DNA from: Lachnospiraceae bacterium
Lineage (GTDB): Bacteria; Bacillota; Clostridia; Lachnospirales; Lachnospiraceae
Assembly: GCA_021203205.1 (NCBI GenBank)
Contig: JAJQBQ010000017.1
Location: forward strand, 1-64,000
Direction of reading: 5' to 3'
Length of the DNA stretch: 64,000 nucleotides
Both the position numbers and the translations under genes were made by a program. Below the pieces are notes generated by a model that did not search any database, was not told where the DNA came from, and worked only from the letters and a program-made list of their open reading frames with translations. Positions 24,384 through 32,555 of the stretch are shown here, one piece after another; within the stretch, counting starts at the first letter, position 1, and every line of letters starts with the position of its first letter.

Positions 24384-25781
24384 CTACAGCTCGCAGCTCC
24401 CCACCGTCCTCGGATACGGAAGCACGTCGCGGATATTCGAAATTCCTGTAAGATACATGACACAGCGCTCAAAGCCCAGCCCGAAACCGGAGTGGCGCAC
24501 CGACCCGTATTTGCGCAGGTCGAGATAAAAGCTGTAATCTTCTTTGCTTAATCCCAGTTCATCCATGCGGGTGACAAGCTTATCATAATCATCCTCGCGC
24601 TGGCTGCCTCCCATGATCTCACCGATGCCAGGCACCAGGCAGTCCATGGCGGCAACGGTTTTTCCATCGTCGTTCTGCTTCATATAAAATGCCTTGATCT
24701 CCTTCGGGTAATCCGTGACAAACAGCGGACGTTTGAAAATTTCCTCCGTGAGATAGCGCTCATGCTCGGTCTGCAGGTCACAGCCCCAGGTCACTTTATA
24801 CTCAAATTTGTCGTTATGCGGCTGTAACAGCTCCACAGCCTCCGTGTAGGTGACATGGCCGAACTCCGAATCCAGCACGTGCTGCAAGCGGGCAAGCAGC
24901 CCCTTGTCCACGAACTGGTTGAAGAAGTTCATCTCCTCCGGTGCTTTTTCCAGAACATAGCGGATAATATATTTTAACATCTCCTCCGCCACCCGCATGT
25001 TGTCCTCCAGATCCGCGAAAGCCATCTCCGGCTCGATCATCCAGAACTCGGCCGCGTGTCTGGCGGTGTTGGAGTTTTCCGCGCGGAACGTCGGTCCAAA
25101 GGTGTAGACATTGCGGAACGCCATGCAGAACGGCTCCACATTCAGCTGGCCGCTGACGGTCAGGTTCGTCATGCGCCCGAAAAAGTCCTCGGAATAATCA
25201 ATGCTGCCGTCTTCCTTCTTCGGCGGGTTTGCCATGTCGAGCGTTGTCACCTGAAACATCTCTCCGGCTCCTTCACAGTCACTGGCTGTGATGAGCGGCG
25301 TGTGCACGTAGACAAAATCATGGCTCTGGAAATATTCGTGGATCGCTGCGGCGACAAGGGAACGTACGCGAAAGACTGCCAGAAACGTGTTGGTGCGCGG
25401 GCGCAGGTGGGGCATCGTGCGCAGGTATTCCAGCGTATGACGCTTTTTCTGCAGCGGATAATCCGGACTCGATGCGCCCTCCAGCACAATCTCCGTGGCC
25501 TGCAGTTCAAAGGGCTGCTTCGCCTCCGGCGTCGCGGTCAGGATCCCGGTGGCGATGATCGCCGTACCCACATTATAATGAGAAATCTCATTAAAATTCG
25601 GCTGCGTGTCGTGAAATACGATCTGCAGGTTTGTAAAATCGCTGCCATCGTTTAACACGATAAAGCCAAAGGACTTTGAACCGCGAACGCTGCGGATCCA
25701 ACCGCCGACGGAAACCTCCTTCCCGTAGTACGCTTCCGGGTCTCGCAGAATATTTTTTACTGTAATCAGTGTCTGCTCCAT
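24384..25781 (-). CDS. asnS: Asparaginyl-tRNA synthetase
   Basis: AsnRS charges tRNA-Asn with asparagine. The 465-residue protein has an N-terminal OB-fold anticodon-binding domain ([19 protein letters not shown]) and a class II catalytic domain: motif 2 region [20 protein letters not shown] and motif 3 [12 protein letters not shown]. The ending [11 protein letters not shown] is typical of AsnRS rather than AspRS. GGAGGG precedes the ATG. I looked for a T-box leader upstream and did not find the AGGGTGGNACCGCG signature. It may be co-transcribed with purA. Confidence 0.98.
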   Translation of the reverse strand: MEQTLITVKNILRDPEAYYGKEVSVGGWIRSVRGSKSFGFIVLNDGSDFTNLQIVFHDTQPNFNEISHYNVGTAIIATGILTATPEAKQPFELQATEIVLEGASSPDYPLQKKRHTLEYLRTMPHLRPRTNTFLAVFRVRSLVAAAIHEYFQSHDFVYVHTPLITASDCEGAGEMFQVTTLDMANPPKKEDGSIDYSEDFFGRMTNLTVSGQLNVEPFCMAFRNVYTFGPTFRAENSNTARHAAEFWMIEPEMAFADLEDNMRVAEEMLKYIIRYVLEKAPEEMNFFNQFVDKGLLARLQHVLDSEFGHVTYTEAVELLQPHNDKFEYKVTWGCDLQTEHERYLTEEIFKRPLFVTDYPKEIKAFYMKQNDDGKTVAAMDCLVPGIGEIMGGSQREDDYDKLVTRMDELGLSKEDYSFYLDLRKYGSVRHSGFGLGFERCVMYLTGISNIRDVLPYPRTVGSCEL

Positions 25782-25930
25782 AATCTCCCTCCAAATGATT
25801 TGCTTTCTTTAGGTTCACGCTCCATCACCCTGAAGTCATCAATTTGCCGGAGCGTAATCCTGTGAATTGTTTTCTGTCTTTTTGTATCAATGCCTGTTCA
25901 CACTCTGCCTTTTTGGAAGTTACACAGTCC

Positions 25931-25975
25931 AACACCACGGGTCTTCCATTTTTCATTTTTCGAACCCGTGGTGTT
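25931..25975. repeat. 12-bp perfect inverted repeat upstream of asnS
   Basis: AACACCACGGGT (25931-25942) is repeated in inverse at 25964-25975 around a T-rich loop. It lies between the membrane protein at 26051 and asnS. It could end the upstream transcript, though the T-run is on the plus-strand side. The rest of 25782-26050 shows no gene. Confidence 0.6.
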
Positions 25976-26050
25976 CGTTTTCTATCTCTTTTCGTTTTTT
26001 ATCGAAGAGCCGTTTTATTCCAAATCGTTCCGGCAAGGCGACCCTGCAGG

Positions 26051-26770
26051 TTACCTGGAAGATTTTTCCATCTCCCCCGGCGCATCCTCCAGCAGATGGA
26101 GTTTCTCTGTGTAGTAATACAGCTTCCAGATATAGAAGCAGATACTCACCATCCCTCCGATGACGATAACATACCACACCGCCTCCAGAATGTCCAGCAT
26201 AATCACAAAATACAGCACAAACTGCATGATACTGCAGAAGCCCCAGGTTTCCGCGCCGAAGCGCAGATCCTTGCCCACTTCCATGTAGACGAAATTATCC
26301 ACCTGCTTCTGCATGCCGTCCGCGATCATGACCAGCATGACCACTTTGAAAAATGCCTGCACCACAAACAGCGTCAGCGTCACAATCAGCAGATTTCGGT
26401 TTTTGATAATGTATGGCAGAAACGGCAGCGCCAGATTGCACACCCCCGAAACCGCCGCTGTCCAGAATGCGCGGGAAAAGTTTGCGCTGAACCGCTTGCA
26501 TCCAAAGCAGGACAGCGCCATGATCAGGCACCCCACCGCATTCACCAGAAAATACGGGCGGAAGCGCGTCCCCAGAATGTGGTACGCAAACCTGGCGTAG
26601 ACATTCACATTCAGCGCATCCCAGTTGTGGGTATAAACTTCGCCGTCCGCCGTAACGGTATAGGAACTGGCCACCCAGGTGATTCCCGGATAATCCGAGC
26701 CGATATAGATAAAAGGAAGTGTGATAAAAGCCAGTACCAGGCCAACGATCATCCATCTTGTATATTTCAT
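26051..26770 (-). CDS. Integral membrane protein of unknown function, paralog A
   Basis: A 239-residue membrane protein with about six hydrophobic helices. The first (about 6-24) is followed by a short outside segment with YTVTADGEVYTHNWDALNV, then the helices. Its layout and motifs (KNRNLLIVTLTLFVVQAFFKVVMLV, FYIWKLYYYTEKL) parallel the next upstream gene (NFFMKVLVTYCFTAGM, FYIWKSYTLAEY), suggesting an old duplication. The ATG at 26770 follows GAGG by 8 bases. No domain family recognised. Confidence 0.75.
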   Translation of the reverse strand: MKYTRWMIVGLVLAFITLPFIYIGSDYPGITWVASSYTVTADGEVYTHNWDALNVNVYARFAYHILGTRFRPYFLVNAVGCLIMALSCFGCKRFSANFSRAFWTAAVSGVCNLALPFLPYIIKNRNLLIVTLTLFVVQAFFKVVMLVMIADGMQKQVDNFVYMEVGKDLRFGAETWGFCSIMQFVLYFVIMLDILEAVWYVIVIGGMVSICFYIWKLYYYTEKLHLLEDAPGEMEKSSR

Positions 26771-26804
26771 GTTTACATCCTCATGTTTTGCGAATCCTGA
26801 ATCC

Positions 26805-26940
26805 GGAGTTAATGCGAAGCATTTACTCCAAAATTCAGAAGTAAGCTTCCGAGCCTTGAAGCGAACCACTTTTGCGTAGCAAAAGGTCGCCGAATTCTGC
26901 CAGCCAGAATTCATCTGCTTACGCGTTGATTTCGACTTTT
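26805..26940. repeat. Hairpin cluster between the paired membrane genes
   Basis: Three hairpins in a row: GGAGTTAATGCGAAGCATTTACTCC (26805-26829, here listed as one unit, with a GAA cap), CTTTTGC/GCAAAAG (about 26869-26885), and GAATTC-TG/CA-GAATTC (about 26892-26912). They are followed by GCTTACGCGTTGATTTCG (26921), which matches a stretch at 7101. The first hairpin belongs to the same group as the triple repeat at 42037. Confidence 0.6.
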
Positions 26941-27001
26941 GACCCTTGTGTCATAAAATCGTCCGATACGTTCCCTTCCGCTGGCGACTTTCGAAAAAAC
27001 A

Positions 27002-28237
27002 TTACATTTTCTTCGCTTCTTCCAGCTTTCTGCGCCGTTCCTTTATTTCCTCGCTCGCCTGTTTCTGCCTCTTTTTATGTTCCTTCTCCTGCTGCTTCTT
27101 CTGATAGTAGCCGCTGTTTTTATAAAGGTCACCGACAGAGAGCCTCGGCACCGACCAGTCGCGCACGGCATACTCGGCGAGAGTGTAGCTCTTCCAGATA
27201 TAGAACATCATGGTAAAGAACAAAATTACATTGTATGCCATGGTCACAGCACCCAGCAGCACCCAGCTGGTGATGCCGATCACTCCCTGGAAAACCACCA
27301 TGACAAACCAGGTCAACAGCAGAGTTCTGCGATCCTGCCGGTAATTGATCCGGTCCAGACACTGGCACATGCCCGCCGTGAAGCAGTAGGTGACCAGAAC
27401 CTTCATAAAGAAGTTCGCAATACCGATAAAGAATACCGGCCACAGGAGGCGCGAACCGTTCAGATAGTACGGAGCCGTAACGATAAAAAGCTTCAGAATG
27501 ATGCTTGCCACCGCCGTGTAGAAGCCGAGAGAAAAGAATGTGCCTCTCCGCTTTTTCAGCCGGAAACAGGCGAAGGCCATAAGCCCCAGTCCGATGAAAT
27601 CATTGAAAAGATCGACCCGGTTGTCATAGCGGACACCGTCCATCTCCAGCGTTCCCTCGTTTACCAGGCTCTGCGATTCCTCGGAGAGTTCGTCGTATGT
27701 GTAGCCGAGGTAGGTCGGCTCGGCCCCGTAGTGGGTGTTCAGCGTATAGACCTGCGTTGCGGGAATGACACTCTCATCCGCCACATAGGTCGGGTACCCC
27801 ATGTCAAAGGGAACCGTCAACTTCATGAGCAGCACAAACAGACCGACGAGAAAGATGTAAATACAGGTTTTGTCCTCTTTCCGCTCCCTCGCCTGTCTCT
27901 TTTTTTCCTCCGGCGAAAGCTCCGGTTCCGGTTCCGGCGGGCGCACCTTCGAGGCCAGATAGGTGAGTCTGCGGGCCATGATGGAGCCTTCATCCTCATC
28001 CTCTTCCGGTACGGGTTCGGCACTTTCTGCAGGGCCTGCAGCCCCCGTCATCCCGTTGCTTTCCGCAGATTTCGCGATGCCCACAGGCTCGTTACTTTCC
28101 GCAGTCAGTGCTGCTTCTTTGTTTTCTGCGGTCTCCGCAGTCTCCTTCGACTTCTGATCTGCAGCGTTTTCTTCCTTCCCGGCCCGCGTTTTCATATTGT
28201 TTATAATTCGGTTTTCTGATTCGTTTCCGGTTGCCAT
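27002..28237 (-). CDS. Integral membrane protein of unknown function with long charged N-terminus, paralog B
   Basis: A 411-residue protein. Residues about 1-120 are hydrophilic, Ala/Glu-rich and repetitive (ETAETAENKEAALTAES, SAESNGMTGAAGPAESAE), then come about six transmembrane helices (about 125-350), and a charged Lys/Glu/Arg coiled-coil-like tail (about 365-411). The membrane part resembles the neighbouring gene at 26051. An extracytoplasmic segment after the first helix contains YTLNTHYGAEPTYLGYTYDE. GGAGGTGG lies 10 bases before the ATG. No known family; the pair may form one complex. Confidence 0.75.
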   Translation of the reverse strand: MATGNESENRIINNMKTRAGKEENAADQKSKETAETAENKEAALTAESNEPVGIAKSAESNGMTGAAGPAESAEPVPEEDEDEGSIMARRLTYLASKVRPPEPEPELSPEEKKRQARERKEDKTCIYIFLVGLFVLLMKLTVPFDMGYPTYVADESVIPATQVYTLNTHYGAEPTYLGYTYDELSEESQSLVNEGTLEMDGVRYDNRVDLFNDFIGLGLMAFACFRLKKRRGTFFSLGFYTAVASIILKLFIVTAPYYLNGSRLLWPVFFIGIANFFMKVLVTYCFTAGMCQCLDRINYRQDRRTLLLTWFVMVVFQGVIGITSWVLLGAVTMAYNVILFFTMMFYIWKSYTLAEYAVRDWSVPRLSVGDLYKNSGYYQKKQQEKEHKKRQKQASEEIKERRRKLEEAKKM

Positions 28238-28649
28238 CTTATATCAGCCACCTCCTGTGTAAACTCCCATGCCCGTTTCGCGGGCACACCAGAGATAAAA
28301 TCCGTCCCATTTCTGCGTGCTTTGAGCGCACGAATTCTCGTAATACGCCGACAAAAGAGCCCCCATGATTCCGATCCGGCGCACTTCACATAATCGTACG
28401 GCATTCTAACACAGTTTTTCACATTTCGCAAGAAATCACAGCACTACTTTTTGTATTTTTATATATTTTTCATAATCTTGACAGTCCCGTCCGCTTTTGT
28501 TATACTTTACTCGCTGTTTTCGCATACACATGACTGTCGGCTTTTAAGGCAGACGTCATGTTCATTTTACTGCCCCGTCTCCGGACGGAGTCTCTTTCGG
28601 ATTTCGGACAGAAATCCGGGAACTGCAACTTAAAATGGAGGGCTTCCCA
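28238..28649. other. Gap with plsC promoter and structured leader
   Basis: This 412-bp region holds a GCCCG/CGGGC hairpin (28269-28286), a CGTGC/GCACG hairpin near 28313, the plsC promoter, and a leader of about 135 bases with three stems: ACATGA/TCATGT (28528-28562), CCGTC/GACGG (28573-28587) and CGGATTTC/GAAATCCG (about 28598-28618). No gene was seen. Confidence 0.55.
28478..28506 (+). promoter_or_regulatory. plsC promoter
   Basis: TTGACA (28478-28483) and TATACT (28501-28506) with a 17-bp spacer: one of the best housekeeping promoters in the window. Transcription should begin near 28513, 137 bases before the plsC ATG. Confidence 0.85.
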
Positions 28650-29387
28650 ATGATACGCACCATTCTGGTTTTGCTGGTGGTTCTGATCTTCTTTTTGTTT
28701 TTCAGCATTCCGCTCTATCTCATTCTCTGGATCGTCGGAAAATTTGACATGCATAAAAGAAGCGTCTGGGCACAGGCGATTGTAGTATTTGTTCTCAAAA
28801 TCATTCTCTTTGTTTCCGGCACAAAGCTCATCGTGCGGGGGCGCGAAAAGATTCCGAGGGATCGAGCTGTTGTCTATGTGGGCAATCACACAAGTTATTA
28901 CGATGTCATCATCGGCTATACGCTGGCAGCGGATATCACTGGCTTTATCGCTAAGAAGGAGTTCAAAAAGATTCCCTTCTTAAACTGGTGGATGTATTTC
29001 GTAAACTGCCTGTTTTTAGACCGTGACGACACGAAGGACGGCCTGCGCGTCATACTGGAAGGCATCAAAATGCTCAAAAATGGCATTTCCATTTTCGTAT
29101 TTCCCGAAGGCACCCGCTCAAAAACCGGTCGCATGCTCCCATACAAGGAGGGCACCATGAAGCTGGCAGAAAAATCCGGTGCACCAGTTGTCCCGGTGGC
29201 CTTCGCCCACTCTGCGGAGGTTTACGAGCAGCATGTTCCTTACATAAAGCGGGCAACTGTACTGGTGGAGCTCTGCGACCCGATCTTCATGGAAAATCTC
29301 ACGAAGGAAGAGAAGCGCGGGCTTGGCGTGATGGCACACGACATCGTGCAGGCAAAGGCGGATGAGCTGATGGCGGAGGAAATATAA
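28650..29387 (+). CDS. plsC: 1-acyl-sn-glycerol-3-phosphate acyltransferase
   Basis: PlsC adds the second acyl chain to make phosphatidic acid at the inner face of the membrane. The 245-residue protein begins with one or two hydrophobic helices (about 1-55), then the catalytic NHTSYYD motif (HX4D) near residue 77, and the glycerol-phosphate-binding FPEGTRSKTG near 151. The start is the ATG at 28650, 7 bases after GGAGGG; an ATG 15 bases upstream overlaps that site. It is followed by a small membrane protein gene in the same direction. Confidence 0.93.
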   Translation: MIRTILVLLVVLIFFLFFSIPLYLILWIVGKFDMHKRSVWAQAIVVFVLKIILFVSGTKLIVRGREKIPRDRAVVYVGNHTSYYDVIIGYTLAADITGFIAKKEFKKIPFLNWWMYFVNCLFLDRDDTKDGLRVILEGIKMLKNGISIFVFPEGTRSKTGRMLPYKEGTMKLAEKSGAPVVPVAFAHSAEVYEQHVPYIKRATVLVELCDPIFMENLTKEEKRGLGVMAHDIVQAKADELMAEEI

Positions 29388-29495
29388 AAAATCCGCTTGC
29401 CATCTCGCTGATTTCGTGATAAGATACCCGGCGTGTTCGCACCGGGTAATGAGACAGAACAGCGCGGCACGTAACAGAAGGAGGAACTGTTTCCC

Positions 29496-30038
29496 ATGAA
29501 GAAATGGATTTGGATACTTGCAGTCGCAATCTTTTGCCTGATCAGCTTTGCGATTATTCACTTTTTTGGAACGAAACCTTTTTTGATTTTTGCCGGTATT
29601 ATCGTGGCAATTCTGGCGATTGCCGTTATAGTTCTGTATGTGCTGGGGCGAAAAGCCGAGAAAAAACAGGCCGAACAGCAAAAACAGATGGACGCCGTCT
29701 CGCAGACGGTTTCCATGTATATCATCGATATGAAAATGATGAAGTTACGGGATGCGGGCCTTCCGAAACAGGTTCTCGAAAGTACGCCAAAGTACGCCAG
29801 AGGCTTTAAAATGCCGATCGTAAAAGGCAAGGTTGGCGTAAAACCGATGAATTTTATCTGCGACGACAAGGTGTTTAAAACTCTTCTGCCGAAGCAGGAA
29901 GTAAAGGCAAAAATCAGCGGCATTTACATTACGGAAGCACGTCGTGTGCGCGGCCCGGTCTATGTTCCTCCGAAAAAGAAAGAGGGATTCTTCACGAGAC
30001 TGAAGGGCCAGCTTAAGGGAGATAAGGAAGAAGCCTGA
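29496..30038 (+). CDS. Small membrane protein of unknown function
   Basis: A 180-residue protein with two transmembrane helices near the N-terminus (about 4-22 and 27-50), then a basic, lysine-rich cytoplasmic region (about 52-180) with MYIIDMKMMKLRDAGLP and a Lys/Arg-rich end. No recognised domain. AGAAGGAGGA precedes the ATG by about 10 bases. It lies between plsC and tRNA-Pro, and may share the plsC transcript. A helper in membrane or ribosome association is a guess only. Confidence 0.8.
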   Translation: MKKWIWILAVAIFCLISFAIIHFFGTKPFLIFAGIIVAILAIAVIVLYVLGRKAEKKQAEQQKQMDAVSQTVSMYIIDMKMMKLRDAGLPKQVLESTPKYARGFKMPIVKGKVGVKPMNFICDDKVFKTLLPKQEVKAKISGIYITEARRVRGPVYVPPKKKEGFFTRLKGQLKGDKEEA

Positions 30039-30101
30039 TTTCTGCAGGCATATGTATAAAATCAACATGGTTCGACCAATCGTTTCGGTTGAATCCTGTA
30101 C

Positions 30102-30175
30102 CGGGGTATGGCGTAGTCTGGTAGCGCGCGCGGCTGGGGGCCGTGAGGTCGCAGGTTCAAATCCTGTTACCCCGA
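30102..30175 (+). tRNA. tRNA-Pro (anticodon GGG)
   Basis: The 74-base cloverleaf is complete: acceptor CGGGGTA/TACCCCG, D arm GCG..CGC with TAGTCTGGTAG loop, anticodon stem CGCGG/CCGTG enclosing CTGGGGG (anticodon GGG, followed by G37 as usual for tRNA-Pro), and T arm GCAGG-TTCAAAT-CCTGT. The discriminator base is A. CCA is not encoded. A terminator follows directly. Confidence 0.97.
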
Positions 30176-30177
30176 CG

Positions 30178-30222
30178 CAAAAAAGCACTCTTTCTGAATC
30201 TGTTCATAAGAGTGCTTTTTTT
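30178..30222 (+). terminator. Terminator of tRNA-Pro
   Basis: AAAAGCACTCTT pairs with AAGAGTGCTTTT across a 16-base loop and is followed by a T-run. It starts three bases after the tRNA. Confidence 0.9.
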
Positions 30223-30279
30223 CTAAGTTTTTCTTTTCTTTTTTAAGGAAAGACAGCAGTTATGGAAAGGAAGTATGCT

Positions 30280-31257
30280 ATGGAATATCGCAATGTTGGC
30301 AAAAGTGGCCTCAAGGTGAGCGAAATTGCCCTTGGCAGCTGGATGACGGATCTCGGCGGCAGCGAGAAGGCAAAGGTCGCGGAGGATACCATCCGTCTCG
30401 CCTATGAGAATGGTGTTAATTTTTTTGACTGCGCGGACGCGTACAGCGGCGGCAAAGCGGAGAAGTTTCTGGGGCGGGTGCTGAAAAGCTACAGCCGCGG
30501 CTCCTACGTTGTATCGAGCAAGCTGTTTTTCCCGATGGGAAGAGGTGCCAACGAATGGGGGCTCTCGCGCAAACACATTGTGGAGAGCATCGACCGGACT
30601 TTAAAGAATATGCAGCTCGACTACATCGACATCTACTACTGCCACCGCTTCGACCCGACGACACCTCTGGAAGAGACGCTGCGGGCCTTAAGCGACCTGG
30701 TCACACAGGGCAAGATCCTGTATTACGGTGTCAGTGAAAGCTGGTCCGGCAGCGCCATCGTGGAAGCGCAGGGAATTATCGAAAAATACGGCCTGCATCC
30801 GATGACCTCGGTACAGCCGCAGTACAATATGCTCGACCGCTATATCGAGCACGAAATCATGGATATCTGCGAGCGCTACGGCATCGGCATTACGCCGTTC
30901 TCCCCGCTCGCGCAGGGCGTGCTCACCGGAAAATACCGGAAAGGCGAGGCTTACCCGGAAGGTTCCCGCGCCACACATCAGGCGGATCGCCAGGTCGTAA
31001 ACATGCTTACCGATGAGAATCTGGATAAAGTTGAAAAGATTCGGAAGATCGCGGACGAGCTTGGGGTTTCCATGTCCGTACTCGCGCTCGCCTGGATTTT
31101 AAGAAAACGCATTGTCTCGAGCGTCATCACCGGGGCCAGCCGTCCGCAACAGTTAGAGGCGAATCTGGCTGCCGCAGGCTATCGCCTGACGGATGATGTA
31201 ATTGCGGAGATTGATCAGATCCTGGACTTTAAAAAGTTCGAGAGGCGTGTTGGGTAA
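30280..31257 (+). CDS. Aldo/keto reductase, potassium-channel beta-subunit-like group
   Basis: A 325-residue NADPH-dependent reductase with a TIM-barrel. The catalytic tetrad is visible: Asp and Tyr in FFDCADAYSGG, Lys in VVSSKLFF, and His in DIYYCHRFD. The C-terminal cofactor segment is SSVITGASRPQQLEANL. The start is the ATG at 30280, seven bases after AAAGGAAG; an upstream ATG overlaps that site. Such enzymes reduce aldehydes or ketones; the substrate cannot be assigned. It converges with the GT2 glycosyltransferase gene across a repeat-rich gap. Confidence 0.92.
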   Translation: MEYRNVGKSGLKVSEIALGSWMTDLGGSEKAKVAEDTIRLAYENGVNFFDCADAYSGGKAEKFLGRVLKSYSRGSYVVSSKLFFPMGRGANEWGLSRKHIVESIDRTLKNMQLDYIDIYYCHRFDPTTPLEETLRALSDLVTQGKILYYGVSESWSGSAIVEAQGIIEKYGLHPMTSVQPQYNMLDRYIEHEIMDICERYGIGITPFSPLAQGVLTGKYRKGEAYPEGSRATHQADRQVVNMLTDENLDKVEKIRKIADELGVSMSVLALAWILRKRIVSSVITGASRPQQLEANLAAAGYRLTDDVIAEIDQILDFKKFERRVG

Positions 31258-31310
31258 ACGCCATGGAGTGTCTGCCTGACATCATGGATACCAAAATCAT
31301 GGGGCAAAAA

Positions 31311-31457
31311 GAAAGCTTCCGACTCGAACATCGTTATCGTCCGAGCGAAAGCTTTCACGTTTCAAAAACATATGGCAGAAGAATACTTCCGATCTGTACA
31401 CCGTTATCGTCTGTTCGGAAGTATTCTTCTGTTTCAGGTGCCGTTATCGTCTGTTCG
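31311..31457. repeat. Three CGTTATCGTC repeats, two inside hairpin loops
   Basis: CGTTATCGT begins at 31332, 31402 and 31442; the last two copies extend identically to CGTTATCGTCTGTTCG. Copy 1 lies within a hairpin with GAAAGCTT arms (31311-31318, 31349-31356). Copy 2 lies in the loop of a perfect 16-bp hairpin (31377-31392 with 31415-31430). Copy 3 has no evident arms. The unit fills the convergent gap between the aldo/keto reductase and the GT2 gene, a place for terminators. Confidence 0.7.
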
Positions 31458-31508
31458 AATCATCCACGTATCAAAGTCATGAATCAGAAAAAACTTCTAA
31501 ATTTCATT

Positions 31509-32480
31509 TCATAACTTATTATCTTCCGTTACCAGGTTGTCTTCCCTCACCAGATAAATCGGCCGGTGTTTCGTCTCAAGATATGTCTTCGCGAGATACT
31601 GGCCGAGAATACCGATAAAAAACATCTGCAGTCCCGCGAGCAGGATAATGATACAAGCCAGCGATGGCCAGCCTGAAGTCGGATCGCCGAAGATCAGCGT
31701 CCGGGCAATGATGATCAGGATAAAGATAAATGCCACCAGGCACAGAACCAGACCCAGCACAGAGGAAATCACCAGCGGCACGGTCGAGTAGGCGACGATC
31801 CCGTCCATGGCATAAATGAGTAGCTTCCAGAACGACCACTTCGATTTTCCGGCGACACGCCCGACATTTTCATAGGAAATCCATTTCTTATGGTATCCCA
31901 CCCATCCGAAAATGCCCTTGGAAAAGCGATTGTACTCACCGATGGAAAGAATCGCTTCCGCAACTTTCCGGGTCATCATCTGGTAATCGCGCGCACCGTC
32001 CACGATCTCGGTTTTCGAGATTTTACTCATGAGGCGGTAAAACCGTCTGGCAAAAAAAGAGCGGACGCGCGGCTCCCCTTTCCGGTCGATACGGCGTGTA
32101 CCCACACAATCATACCCGTTTTCCAGAATCTCTGTGATCATCTGCGGCAGAAGTGCCGGCGGATCCTGCAGATCCGCATCCATCAGCACCAGCAGGTCGC
32201 CCGATGCGTTTTGAATCCCCGCAAAAATCGCCGCTTCTTTTCCAAAATTGCGGGAAAACGAGACGTAATGCACCCGCGAATCCCGGGCTGCAAGTCCGCG
32301 AACCACCTCCATCGTACCGTCCGTCGACCCGTCATCGATAAACAGATATTCCAGATTTACCGGCAATTCCGGGGCAAGTGCCTCGATGGTCTCGTAAAGA
32401 ATCGGGATCGTCTCCTGCTCATTTAAAGCAGGAATAATGATGGATAATAACTTCTTTTTCTCTTCCGGAACAGATTCCAT
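31509..32480 (-). CDS. Family 2 glycosyltransferase with two C-terminal membrane helices (GtrB/DPM-like)
   Basis: A 323-residue enzyme of the dolichol-phosphate-mannose / bactoprenol glycosyltransferase type, which moves a sugar from a nucleotide donor to a lipid phosphate. Motifs: IIIPALNEQET near the N-terminus, FIDDGSTDGT, the metal-binding LVLMDADLQDPP, and two transmembrane helices (about 220-300). I take the ATG at 32480; the 15 codons upstream lie in an inverted repeat and are unlikely to be translated. The DUF2079 gene ends 74 bp upstream, so the pair may be one operon feeding surface glycan modification. Confidence 0.9.
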   Translation of the reverse strand: MESVPEEKKKLLSIIIPALNEQETIPILYETIEALAPELPVNLEYLFIDDGSTDGTMEVVRGLAARDSRVHYVSFSRNFGKEAAIFAGIQNASGDLLVLMDADLQDPPALLPQMITEILENGYDCVGTRRIDRKGEPRVRSFFARRFYRLMSKISKTEIVDGARDYQMMTRKVAEAILSIGEYNRFSKGIFGWVGYHKKWISYENVGRVAGKSKWSFWKLLIYAMDGIVAYSTVPLVISSVLGLVLCLVAFIFILIIIARTLIFGDPTSGWPSLACIIILLAGLQMFFIGILGQYLAKTYLETKHRPIYLVREDNLVTEDNKL

Positions 32481-32497
32481 TTTTTCGTCCTTTACTA

Positions 32498-32555
32498 AGG
32501 ATCTGTCACGAAATAACGTATTCATCCTGCACCATGTTATTTCGTGACAGATCCT
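32498..32555. repeat. 20-bp perfect inverted repeat between DUF2079 and GT2 genes
   Basis: AGGATCTGTCACGAAATAAC (32498-32517) is perfectly complementary to 32536-32555 with an 18-base loop. The right arm covers the stop codon of the DUF2079 gene, and the left arm ends 18 bases before the GT2 start. It may attenuate transcription or stabilise the upstream message. Confidence 0.75.

Noticed and set aside
25782..26050. T-box leader of asnS
   Set aside because: No AGGGTGG-ACCGCG T-box sequence; the only strong feature is a 12-bp inverted repeat.
29745..30246. Open frames across tRNA-Pro on both strands (one giving the phrase GVTGFEPATSRPPAARATRLRH)
   Set aside because: This phrase is the translation of a tRNA-Pro gene and a well-known false annotation; the tRNA cloverleaf is complete.
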